Positions 31,771 to 43,100 of a stretch of 64,000 nucleotides of DNA are shown in pieces. The translations under genes were made by a program, and so were the position numbers. Numbering within the stretch: the stretch's first letter is position 1; every line of letters begins with the position of its first letter. Below the pieces are notes generated by a model. It was given only the letters and a program-made list of their open reading frames with translations, did not search any database and was not told the DNA's origin. Source of the stretch: Blastocystis hominis (Eukaryota > Sar > Bigyra > Opalinata > Blastocystidae); contig NW_013171866.1 of assembly GCF_000151665.1 (NCBI RefSeq), positions 682,001-746,000 on the forward strand, written 5' to 3'.

Positions 31771-33630
31771 ATGGAAGAAAACGGAAGATCGAATTCGTTG
31801 GACTTTCTAAGGCTCGTTCTGACCATTATGCTAATCTCTTCTCTGCTCGGTCCGGACAGCAATGTAAGATCAAGAGGAAATCTCCGTAGCAGTCCAGACG
31901 AGCGGAACATGCGTTTTGTGGAGAAGCTTCTTCAAAACAAGCTGGACATGGATGTGCAGTCTCTCTTCTCTCCCAATTCAATTTACGCTTATAATATATC
32001 TGGAATGTATAACGGAAGCTGGAAGTCGACGAATGATACCCTTCACACGCGTACTGAGCAGCTCTCGCTCAATGCCGAATTATCAATCCCTCGGCTCCAG
32101 CGAAATTCGACGGTTCGAGGAGAAGAAGGATTGTTGTCCGTTCATCTATACGATCGCGGGAGTTATCGTCGGAATATTCATCTAGTCCAAGGTTCGATGA
32201 CGCTGATCGAAGGAGAGCAAGATTCCTCGGAGGACTCGCTCTCGTTATCGCTCGCCGGCTTGTATTTTCTGCCTACCGGCCATTTAACGCTGTTTTCGAA
32301 CACATACGGCGTGGACTTTTTTCTTCAGTGGCTTTCCTCGCCAGCCACCTCCCACATATCCATTCCATCGAACTTCTCTGCTTCGGTGGGCCATTCGGCG
32401 AACGGAACGAACTGGCTCTATCTGAGCCGCCCCCACACCCACAGCGAGCCTCCGATCGCGCGGTGTTTGTACCAGTTGGACATGGACTTTCTGTCGCTGG
32501 ACCCGTCGGTGGACCCCGAAATCTCGCGGAACCCGCAGAGCCGGCTGGTTCTCAATGGAACGGGAAGCCTGGTGAGTCGGAACTGCGCGACGAATCTGCA
32601 GGTGAAGATGGACGGATTCAGTCTGGACACGAATCACATCTTGTTTAAAAGTCGCTTGTATTCGTTTTTGTTTGTGTTGGTGTCGTTTATGGAATGTTTT
32701 GTCTATATCCAAACCATGCAGAGCATGTTATTCACTTCCACACACACCGCATCGATGCTCTCTGTCACGATGCTGGCTGCCATTGATGTGCTGGTGGCTA
32801 TGTCGCACAGCTTGCTCGGTGTCTTTTTCTTAGGCCTCTTTTCATCTCTTTATTTCGTTTCTTTCCACAAATTCTTCCTCTTTTCGGTCATCGAGATGCG
32901 AATGCTCTTCATTATTTGGAGATCCTATCATCCCGAGATCAACGCAAACAATTATCTGCAGTACCAGAAACAGTTATCCTGCCTCTTTATCTGTCTCTAC
33001 ATGTTCATCATCATTACCCTAATCTCTATCTACTCCCAGCACAACACTTCCTATTACCTGATCTTCCTCGTCTATTCCTTCTGGGTGCCTCAGATTTGTC
33101 GTTCTCTCTCTCTAGGACACAGACCTCCGCTCACTATCAAGCAGATTTTGTGGATCACCGGCCTTAAGCTCTTTTTGCCTCTTTATCTGTTTTTCTGCCC
33201 CTATAACATGGTACGAATGTTCACGACTGTGCCAATTCCGCTTGGTTTTGGATTCAAGCTGGTCGGCTGGGTGATCATTCAGGTGATGTCTGGAGTGGGG
33301 TGACATAACATGTAGACAGCCTTGCTGATCGTTCAGAGAGTGTATAACCCGTATAAGATTCTCCCGCCAATTTTGCGTCCAAAGAAGTACGACTACCACG
33401 CGATTCCTACGACTGTATATGTTCCATTATTATTGAATAAAGAATAGGATGTTGGACTTGATTCGGATTGTGCTATTTGCATGAATCCAATTGACTATAA
33501 CAATAACGAGTCGTTTATGATTACTCCCTGTAACCATGCGTTCCACACGGATTGCTTGAACAAGTGGATGGATGTGAAGTTGGAATGTCCCACTTGCCGG
33601 ACTGCTATTCCAGATGTCCGCTATATTTAG
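31771..33630 (+). CDS. Multi-pass membrane RING E3 ligase (Tul1/FLYING SAUCER-like)
   Basis: Predicted Golgi/endosome ubiquitin ligase for membrane proteins. The N-terminus has a hydrophobic segment (FLRLVLTIMLISSLLG), then a luminal domain of about 270 residues with beta-rich, N-glycosylation-prone sequence (LYFLPTGHLTLFSNTYG, LNGTGSL). About seven membrane helices follow (LYSFLFVLVSFMECFVYIQT; QLSCLFICLYMFIIITLISI; GLKLFLPLYLFFCPYN). Two short introns (33303 region and 33415-33447) join to a C-terminal RING: CAICMNPI, then PCNHAFHTDCLNKWM and CPTCRTAIP. This order (luminal domain, helices, C-terminal RING) fits Tul1 of the Dsc complex and plant FLY1/FLY2. The stop is TAG at 33628. Confidence 0.8.
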
Positions 33631-33715
33631 TCTGTACTATGCGTAGTTTGCTTTGTTTTCGTACACACATAATAATCTTAATTCTATTCAGAATCGTGCT
33701 CCATTAAGGATATTT

Positions 33716-36700
33716 ATGAAGGAGGGAACGAACGAAATGTATGGGGAGGGTTCGAAAGGGATGATGAGTAGAGATACATCTATTTCCAGTGCAAATGACC
33801 TTAGTATAGAGAAGGATAGCGTGCTGAGTAGTAATCTCGTCTTTATGACATGATGTAGGTTCATCTTCGTGTTGCCGGTTAACTACACTTCGAACAAACT
33901 CTCGTATTTTTTGATGGAATATGTAACGAAATAGCTATAAAGCGAGGCTCACCAGTGTTGGTATCATCAAGTCCATATAAAAAAGGGAGACCCGATGCAT
34001 TGGCCGTGTTGGAATCACCTAAGAGACCCAGGATGAATAAGAGCTTTTTGGGAACGCTTCCAGTTTTCCAAGAGGGAGATGAAGTTGCTTTACCTGTGCT
34101 TCCAATGGAAGACAGCAAAGATTTATGTGAAACTGTGCACAAGGAAGAGAATTCCAGTCGTTTAGACAAGTCTTTTAGTCTAGGAGACGAGCAATCCATC
34201 AGCCAATCAAATGTCTCGATTCTTTCGAATGCAAAGAATGAATCGAAGGAAGCAGAAAGTGTTGTGAGAGAAATGAATGAGGAGAGAGATGAGGGAAGTC
34301 GGAGAATGGAGGAATGGGAGGTAGTTTCTAATGTGGAGAATCAAGAAAAGAGGATTGAGAAGGAGGATGAAAGAGTGGACGAGAAGGTGAATGAAAACGG
34401 GAATGAAAATGAAAATGATGGAGGAAATGTGAATGTGAATGAGAATGAGAATGAGAATGAGAATGAGAATGAGAATATCACAAAGAGAGAAAATGAAAAC
34501 AAAAATGATGGTGAAAACAAAAATGAAAATGAAAATGAAAATGAAAATGAAAACAAAAATGAAAATGAAAACAAAAATGAAAATGATGGAAGAAATGTGA
34601 ATGTGAATGAAAACATCGCAAAGAAAGAAAACAAAAATGATAGCGAGACTTCTCTCGATATCTCATCCCCAATTCCTAAAAACACGCCACCAATTCCCGA
34701 ACCCTCCACCCCAAATCCTAATTCAAATCCATCCGAGATCCAGCAGCTTCTCGCTCACTTCCGCTTGGTCATCGCGGATCTCGATCAGAACCCGACGGAT
34801 CCAAGAGAGATCCAAGAAATCCAGCTTCAAATCCAACGCTTGCAATGCATTTCGATCGATCCCTTAAACACGCAAATGATCCAAGAGGTCTCGGATCTGT
34901 TCCGGATCTTCACTTCTTTCTTCGTCTGGTTCTCCGCAGCGGAAGCGAACCGAGCTGTCTGGTTTCCCTTTTTCTTCTTTTGCGTTCAATTCATTCAAAC
35001 CGTTCTTTTGGAAAACCAATCGATCAAACTGTGCTTTATTCGGGTCTTGCTCCCATTCCTAGAATCCAGCAAGAGCGTCTCTACAGCACGCTCTCTTCAT
35101 CCCTTCGATTCTTCATCACGCATCGACTCACAGAAAAGCTTCTCGCTTCCTATTCCTCCCATTTCATTCTCGTTTTCACCCAATTTCTTTCGCTCATTCT
35201 TTCACTTCCACTCCCCACAGATCTTCTTTTATCCATCGCCGATGCGGGCTGGTTCCTTCTTCGCCGCTTCCCATCTGCAGACACTCTTCTCATCAACACT
35301 CTCATCCACATGCTAACAGTATTCCCACTGCGTCACTCTTCACTAGGCGATCTACGTGAAACACGGCGATTTGCAATCCTCGCTCGTGTTTTCGCTTCTT
35401 GAAGACGTCGATCTTCTTCATCGCAAGGGGCCAAAGCGCTTCCCAAGCGATCAAGCGGAGCTGCAGCAATGGATTCAGGATGGGTCGCATCCCCTGCTCC
35501 TCCCTTCGCGTCTCCTCTTGCAGTGGACGCAGTCTACGTTCACCGTCGATCCGAAACTGATCGTAAGAATTGAGAGGAAATGCGATCTAGGGCGCCAGTC
35601 TCCGACAAGCAGCAGTGTGTACGGAGATTATTCAGGTGATTAATGGGAGAAGGGTTGAGCGATAGTCTGCGCTGTCGAACTTTAAAGTGTTTTTGGAGTT
35701 GATAGCAAAGCGGATTGTGGCGGAGGACGAGGAATCGGAGGAGTATATTTCCTTTCTCGAAGATTTGTACACCGATCTGCTCGTGGCCGCGCAGTTGCTT
35801 TTCTCCCATCCGTTTTCATTTCTTTAGTTCGTTCCAATGGCCCGTCGCGCTGTTTTTGCTCCACGCCACCAATCAGTTCTTCGCGCAGCAAATCCAGAAA
35901 GCGAAGGACACGGTCGCTCGCGGCGAGCAGAGGCTTCTCCGCTGCATCACGCAGCTCGCTGTTCATTACATGCTTCTGACGCAGCCTGACTCCAAGAAAA
36001 AGAAGAAGAAGGGAGGAGAAGAAGAAGCCGTTGTGAATCTGCAAATCAAAGGAATGGTATTCTTTCGAAACGATTCTGAAGAAAAGGAAAGCGAAGTGCT
36101 GGGATGTCCGTGTCGCGAAGGAATCATGAAGCGAGGAAGTATCGTTCTGAATAAAAAAGGGTCATGAATAGCGTTCTTGGTGTGCTGCGATTCTTGTGAG
36201 AAATGGTTTCATGGATCGTGCATCGGCTTGTTACAACGTCCCGACGCGTCCAATCCCTGGCTCTGTCCCGTCTGCGATCGCCGAGAGCGAGTAGAACCAA
36301 TCGGATCATGCGATGCAGATGGGCGGCGAACAAGAAGAAGACCGCGAATCTCTTCAGTTGGAGTTGAATTTCTACGCGGATCGCGCATCGAAGGATTCGA
36401 ACTCGGTTAATTTTTGGCTCGCAGCGCGCGCCGTACTGCATCGATCGGGTTTTGAACTAGTGTTTTCTTCTGGTTCTCGTGGACTCGTATCTCTCCCACA
36501 CACAACGCAGCGCCGCTTATGAGGCCTGGCTTCAGCGCCAAGCCGAGCTCCCATCCTTCGGCGCTCTCTCGCACGCCGCCTTCCCCTCCACCGCCTCGCT
36601 CTTCTCGCTCCATTGCCGCGCCATTCGCCAATCCCCCGCGTCCTCCTTCTCCGCCGTCTTCTTCGCGCAGTTTCTCCGCGGGTTCGAGACCCCCACCGTC

Positions 36701-39542
36701 CGCATCCAGGCCTTCTTCTACAGCGCCATGGAGACTCTGCTGCAGTCCCAGTCCCACCTCTTCCTCCGCAGCTCCATCCTGGCGGTCATGCAGCGCGGCA
36801 TGCAGTCTCCCTACATCACCGTCCGCGAGAAGAACCTCCGGCTGCTCCTCTCCGCGTCCTCCTTCTACCCGCGGCTTCTCGGGCCCTACGCGCCCGTCAT
36901 TCAGCAGGGGCTCGAGGACCGCGGCGTCAGCGTCCGGCGCATCAGCAGCCGCCTGGCGCGCGGACTGTGCGAGCAGGTGCTGAAGGAGCTCGATGTCGTG
37001 CCCGGAGAGACGGTCGTGAAGCTGATTGGATGGATGGCCGACCGGGCGTTTCGCGAGGAGGACGCGAAGGTCCGCGAGGGATGCGAAGAGAACGTGATGA
37101 GCGTGCTGCTGCGCGCAGGGACGCTGGACGTGGTGGCGCAGAGCTGTGTGCTGCTGCAGAATCAAATGAAGGAGCAGAGCGAATCGAACGGGAAGCGGTT
37201 TGTGGAGGAATGCCACGCCATTCTCGAACAACCGCATCACCAAGCCGCGCTGCAGCGGCAGATCCGACGATTATTCGACACCTACTTCGAGTCCGACACG
37301 CAGGTTTCCACAGTTTCTCGGTTTGAGGGGTAGACGGAGGCCTTGGCGATTCTGTCGATCTTCGCGCAGCTCAGTCCGCAGTCGCTCGTTCCGTATCTCT
37401 CCGTGTTTCACTGCACGCTCGAGGATCGCTTGTACCAAACGGACCAAACTCCCGCGGAGAAACAGCGCTCGTTGGCTGTGTGCTCCCACATTCTCGACCT
37501 TGTGAAGCAGATTCTGCCGTGCTGCTCGCTGAGTCCGTTCGCGAGCCGCTTTCTGCGGTTTTTGCTGACGATCGCGAAGCAGGCGACGGCGATCAGTCTC
37601 GTGGAGAAAGCGGTGGAGTGCGTGGTGATATTGGTAGAAGTGATCGGGTTTTGATCATGCAGGAAGTGCGTGTTCTGCACGAGAATGGAGCTCTGTACGC
37701 GCTTCTCAGCGATTCGTTGTGCGTTTTTATGAATGAATCGGAGCCTGGAGCCACAGCCAAGGCCACAGCCAAGGCCACAGCCAAGGCCAAGACGGCCTCG
37801 CTGCTTCGTCGCGTGTGTTCCGTTGTGGCGATCGGCGTGTTGCTTCGCGACTACGATTTCCAGCGATTCCCGCCCGATTCCGACGAGGACGCCAGCGATT
37901 GGCTCTTGCAGCACCGCGGAACCTGCGCGCAGACGATCGGGGACCTTCTCTCTGCAGCGCTTCTCGACGGGCCGAGCGATCCGAGCAACGCCTTGGCGGA
38001 GGCGTTTCGCTGCCAGCTGCTTCGCAGCGTGCTTCGCGCGTACTCGCGAGCGATCGACCTGCTCCCCGACGCGATCGTCGCGCTGTTCCGCTCCGTTGGC
38101 TCGCAGAGAGAGCGTGATCGATAGGAGCTCCGCAGCGCCGCGCCGTCCTCCGCGTTCTGCTGCACGCAAGCGGTCGCCGAGTTCGCCGAGCGGCTGCCGC
38201 TGATGCTGGACGAGCTTTCGGAGCACGCGGAGTCGCTTTCCGTATCGATTGGGATGGGGTGTCACGCAGTTGTCCGCCTCGCTGTTCCACGTGCCGGCGT
38301 TTGCGCGGGTGCCCGATCTGCTGCGCGTCTGGCGGACTGCGATCCACGCGAATCTGGAGCACGCGAGCGCAGCGATTCGGTTCCATTCGCTGCGGATCGT
38401 GCTGTTTGGCGTGAAGCAGGGCTTGGAATACCCCGCGGAATGCATCGAGAAGGTCGTGGCGCTCCTCGTCGATCCGGCGGAAGACGTACCCATGTCGCTC
38501 TCTTTGTCGCGCAGATCCGTCGATTGGCGCTCTCCCTTCTCGATTTCATCAACACCCACTTCCACTCCGTCTTTCTTCCTCGCGTTGCTGCTGCCTGGAT
38601 CGCCACTGCCCACCACGCTGCTGCTCTACCCAGTGCTTGCGACCCTTCCAATCCTTCCAATCCTTCCAATCCTTCCAATCCTTCCAATCCTTCCAATCCT
38701 TCCAATCCTTCCAATCCTTCCAATCCTTCCAATCCTTCCAATCCTTCCAATCCTTCCAATCCTTCCAATCCTTCCAATCCTTCCAATCCTTCCAATCCTT
38801 CAGGATGGTGCTTTTATGGACTCTACTCGCTCCTCTCGCGCTCGGCGACTTCGAGTCTCCGCGAGTGCAAGGAAGTCCTCGACTCCATCTTGGAGTTCGC
38901 TTTCGGACTTAGCAGCAGCGCGAGTAGCGGCAGCATTGCGAGCCTGGCGTTCCTCACGCGATGTCTGAGCTGCGCTCCGTATGGGTGCTGGGAAGAAGTG
39001 CTGCATGTCATCACGTCGGTGAATCTGCGCGTGTACCTGTCGATCAACCAGAGCGAGGCGTTCGATATCCTGCACAATCAAGCGATTCGACCTTGACCAA
39101 ACTGCTCGATCTGGTAGGTGGCCAGGAGAACTACGAGACACAGCAATTCGGAGGGATCGGAGAGCGGTAGAGATGCGTGGGTTGTGTGAAAGGAAGATTC
39201 CAATGGATTCAACAGGAGGAAAAATACGCGGAATCCTGCGTGCAGATTATTCGCTCCATTCTCATGCTGGCTCTTAAAAAACACTTAAAAACTGTATATC
39301 ATATTTCAAACACTGCCGTAGCGATGGCTAGTTTGAGTATCGAAAATCCGGAAATACATAAACGAGATAAGCTGATCAGTGGAGTGCAGCTAAAAGAACT
39401 AGCGCTCCCAGCTACGGTATTGCATATTCCGAGAAATGGTAAAGAGCTCGTTGCTCTTGTTCGATCATTTCAATCTTTTACGATGACAGATCCCGTAGAA
39501 AATGTGAAACGGCAGGTATCTGCTACACGGAAGAAAACGTAG
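33716..39542 (+). CDS. SCC2: Cohesin loader SCC2/NIPBL with PHD finger
   Basis: Loads cohesin onto chromosomes. Long disordered N-terminus (from MKEGTNEMYGEGSKGMMS) with a Glu/Asn tract coded by GAAAATGAAAAT-type repeats (34380-34640). A PHD finger follows (CCDSCEKWFHGSC, CPVCDRRE at 36180-36290), as in plant SCC2. The C-terminal half is HEAT repeats: AVMQRGMQSPYITVREKNLR, GPYAPVIQQGLEDRGVSVRR, LIGWMADRAFREEDAKVREG and ALAILSIFAQLSPQSLVPYL, matching NIPBL (DTGVSVRKRVIKILRDIC). A 9-bp minisatellite inside the HEAT region (38640-38800) encodes about 17 Ser-Asn-Pro triplets. Many short introns; I traced only some joins, so exon edges between 35300 and 39180 are approximate. It ends TAG after ATRKKT. 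Confidence 0.77.
34380..34640 (+). repeat. GAATGA/GAAAAT coding microsatellite
   Basis: Runs of AATGAG, GAAAAT and AACAAAAAT coding Asn-Glu-Asn and Asn-Lys-Asn low complexity in the disordered N-terminal region of the SCC2-like gene. Unit composition drifts along the tract, so it is an old, diverging repeat. Confidence 0.8.
38640..38800 (+). repeat. 9-bp minisatellite CCTTCCAAT in SCC2
   Basis: About 17 nearly perfect tandem copies of CCTTCCAAT. The unit is a multiple of three, so copy changes keep all frames; in the HEAT-repeat frame it reads Ser-Asn-Pro repeated. Flanking coding sequence (FINTHFHSVFLPRVAAAWIA before, GWCFYGLYSLLSRSA after) is ordinary helical HEAT sequence. Confidence 0.88.
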
Positions 39543-40160
39543 ACTTCTTTGTACCATATACTTTACATTTTGCGTTTGTTCGAAAAAAATAAATTTCGGG
39601 GCATAATGCGTGAATGTTCATATACAGCATAAGGGAGTATATTGCAAGTGTTTATTTGAACGCAACTGGCCATAGAAAGCAACATCCTGATTCTGTGTTT
39701 TTCGTGTATTGCTGGCCCACTCTATCGAAATACATTCACAAAGTCGTAGAATAACAAATTGATGGTTACTATAAACAGCTTTTCTACAAAAATTCGCATC
39801 GATTGCTCTTTAATAATACAGCAAAATACGTAAGAGTTCATTTGCGTTTGTACGAAACAGATTCTGGGCTATGCTCACAAGAGGTTTGAAGCCTGAAGAC
39901 GACCAATCATCTGACAGAGTTTGTATTAGTTTTGAATTGCGAATATGAAAGAATTGACTCTCTAAATATGTCTTAACGGAGTGTCTCTCTTTGTTAGCGA
40001 TTATCAAAGTAAAAAATTGTATTCTAATTAATAATCGTAGAGTAACTGCAAATAATATGGAATCCTAACTTGAAACTCCCGTTCGAAAGAATGTTCTTCG
40101 GTTTCGCTCACAAGAGGGTTGCACAATCCATTATTGTCATCCTTCATAAAAATACTAGAT
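39543..40160. other. AT-rich intergenic region
   Basis: About 620 bp without a convincing gene, between the SCC2-like gene and the start of the giant surface protein. A minus-strand frame at 39810-40007 has no family resemblance. As the promoter region of a gene with strong high-expression codon bias it is long for this genome, but no element can be named by eye. Confidence 0.4.
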
Positions 40161-43100
40161 ATGAGATTCGTATCTCTGTTTTTGCTTTTTATCGCTCTGG
40201 GTATTCGTTTTATATTGCTTTAACCTGTAGTATATTGTGTTCCGCAGAATCTGCATGATTGGGATTGTACTAGCCTGAATATTGTTGGTACTGTGGGTCA
40301 GCCTATTACTCCCATGACCTGTACTTGCCTTGTTACTACCCAGAATCGTATTCCTCGTATAAACCCGCAGTTGCCTATTGGTCTCAGCTTTGAGACGACC
40401 CAGGTTAGCCAAGGTGGATATCCGTTTTACACCGTGGTCATTTCTGGAACTCCCTCTGTACCTCAGCAGAGTAGCACCTACTCCGTCGGTAACAAGGAGT
40501 TCGTTACTCAGTTCCGTATTGGTATCATTGGAACCCCTTCTTCTCTGAGCTATGGTTTTGATTCGATGACCCAGTACGTGGGTGTGCCTATTGAGCCCAT
40601 TCCAATTCGCTCGGATGCCTATCTGAACGAGTTCACGATCCAGCCTGCTCTTCCTGCTTCTGTGACCATGGACCCTACCACGGGTACGATCACTGGAAAG
40701 TTCCCTGATACGTCGATGTCGAATCAGGTGTTCACTGTCACTGGAAAGAACAGCATGGGATCGGTTACTACCACCGTCAAGTTCTTGATTCGCGCTGAGG
40801 CTGAAATGACCACCCCTGGTTTCATTGGATGCTACTGGACTGGTACCACTGAGTGCAGAACTCCTGCCTTCGATTACTACTACCAGAACCCTGCTCAGTA
40901 CTGCCAGATTGAAACGAAGCTGGACTTTGCCGATTCCTACTACGAGGGATCGGGTAACACTTGGCCTGGTCTGGATGAGCGTTTCCGTGATTACTACACT
41001 TCGTACATGTACGGATACTTCAACGTGCTGGTGGAGGGAAACTACAACTTCCAGATGGATTCGGATGATGCTTCCTTCCTGTACATTGATTCGCTGGAGG
41101 AGCCTGTGATCAATCGTGATGGTTGCCGTGGAACGAGCCCTGAGTATGCCACTGTGAGCCTTGCCGTGGGTCGTCACCTGTTCGTGGTGAAGTTCCTGGA
41201 GGTCAACGGAGCTGCCGTTCTGAACCTGAAGTTTGCCTCTACGGACGCTGGTATTGACCAGATGTACGTGGACAACACGATGACGACTGTGGGAGGACGT
41301 GGACCTACTTTCATCACCTATCCTCTGATCACGGGTTACGTGAATGCCGAGCTGAAGGTGTACACGCCTGAGATGTCTTCTGGAGGTCAACGGAGCTGCC
41401 GTTCTGAACCTGAAGTTTGCCTCTACGGACGCTGGTATTGACCAGATGTACGTGGACAACACGATGACGACTGTGGGAGGACGTGGACCTACTTTCATCA
41501 CCTATCCTCTGATCACGGGTTACGTGAATGCCGAGCTGAAGGTGTACACGCCTGAGATGTCTTCTGGAGGTGCCAACAGCTGGACTGTGGAGCCTGCTCT
41601 GCCCAATGGAATGGTTTTGGATCCTTCCCGTGGTCAGCTCCGTGGTAAGCCCACTGCTGAGTACAATGGCAAGCACACTGTGACTGCCACTGGAGTGAAC
41701 GGAGTCGCTTCGGCTGAGATCCAGATTGTGATCTCTGCTGCTCCTCTTCCTGGTTTCCGCGCTTCTTACTACAAGATTTACGATCCCGAAATGTGTATGT
41801 ACACGAACCTGGCTCCTTCCCAGATGGAGTTGAAGGTCGTCAAGACTGATAGCCAGATCAACTTCCCTCAGAGCCAGTCTGGAGTGTGGAGCGGCCTGCC
41901 TACCGATTTGTCCGACTACTTCTTTGCTGAGTGGGAAGGTTATCTGAACTTCACCGAGATCGGTAACTGGAAGATTCGTGTGGGTTGCGATGATTCTTGC
42001 CGTGTGTTCAGTATTGAAGATACTTTGCAAATTGATCGTTGGACTTGCGGTGCCTACTCCACTGCGGAGAAGACCATTCCCATTTCTTCCACCGGTTACT
42101 ACTACTACCGTATCCGTTATCAGCAGAAGACCGATACCAAGGGTATGGTTCTGGAATGGCAGGCTCCTTCTGGAGGTTGGGAAGTGATTCCTGCTGCCAA
42201 CATTTTCCATATTGCGCCTTCCATGCTTTCCTACGATTATGAGCGTGCCCACTACTTCCAGAATGTCCAGATTGTCCAGAATCAGCCTCGTCTGTTCTAC
42301 GCCACGAGCTGCTCCAACTACAACGTCCAGCCTGCTCTGCCTAGCGGACTGACCATGAACGCTGGTACTGGTGTGATCACCGGTGCTCCTACCGCCGAGC
42401 AGGTCTTGACTCAGTACACCATCACTTGCACTGGAAACGGACCTACGAGCGTGGGTACTCTGAAGACCACCATTGCGTTCGATGTATTCTACGAGCTGCC
42501 TCCAGGCGGTGTGACCATCTCTCGCAGCGGATCCACGGTTCCTGCTGGCTCTTTGATCACCGCGAACCCTGGAGCGAGCTTCGCTCAGATCACTGTGTCT
42601 GCCACCAGTGGTTCTGGAGTGACGTACTCGATTTCTCCGGAGCTTCCTTACGGACTGTCCTTCAATGCTGGAACTGGAGTGATCTCTGGTACTCCCTACG
42701 AGCCTATGACCGATGTTACCTACACCGTCACCGCCTCGAACCCTGGAGGTGTCGCTACCACCAACTTCCGCCTGACTGTCAATCCTTGCAAGGGCAATGA
42801 CGGTGGCTCATGGACCAATGATATCTATATCATTCGTATGATGAGTGGTAACGGTAGTATCAAGATCGTGAATAATGGTAATGTGGCTCAGTGCTCTGGA
42901 GGTAACTTCGACTCCGACGGCAACGCTCAGATGGTGAACTGCCAGTTCTCCAACGTCTATGCTGGAAACGATAAGATGATTTGCATTAAGCCCGATGCCA
43001 ACAACAAGATCGAGGTTACTTGCCAGGTTGAGTCTGGATGCTACACTCAGATCTACCGTCCCGATGGAAACCGTTTCCCTCCTCACCACACTTACGTCGA

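Noticed and set aside
38640-38800. Leu-Pro-Ile and Phe-Gln-Ser reading of the 9-bp repeat
   Set aside because: All three frames are open in a 9-bp repeat. Only the Ser-Asn-Pro frame is flanked on both sides by HEAT-like sequence.
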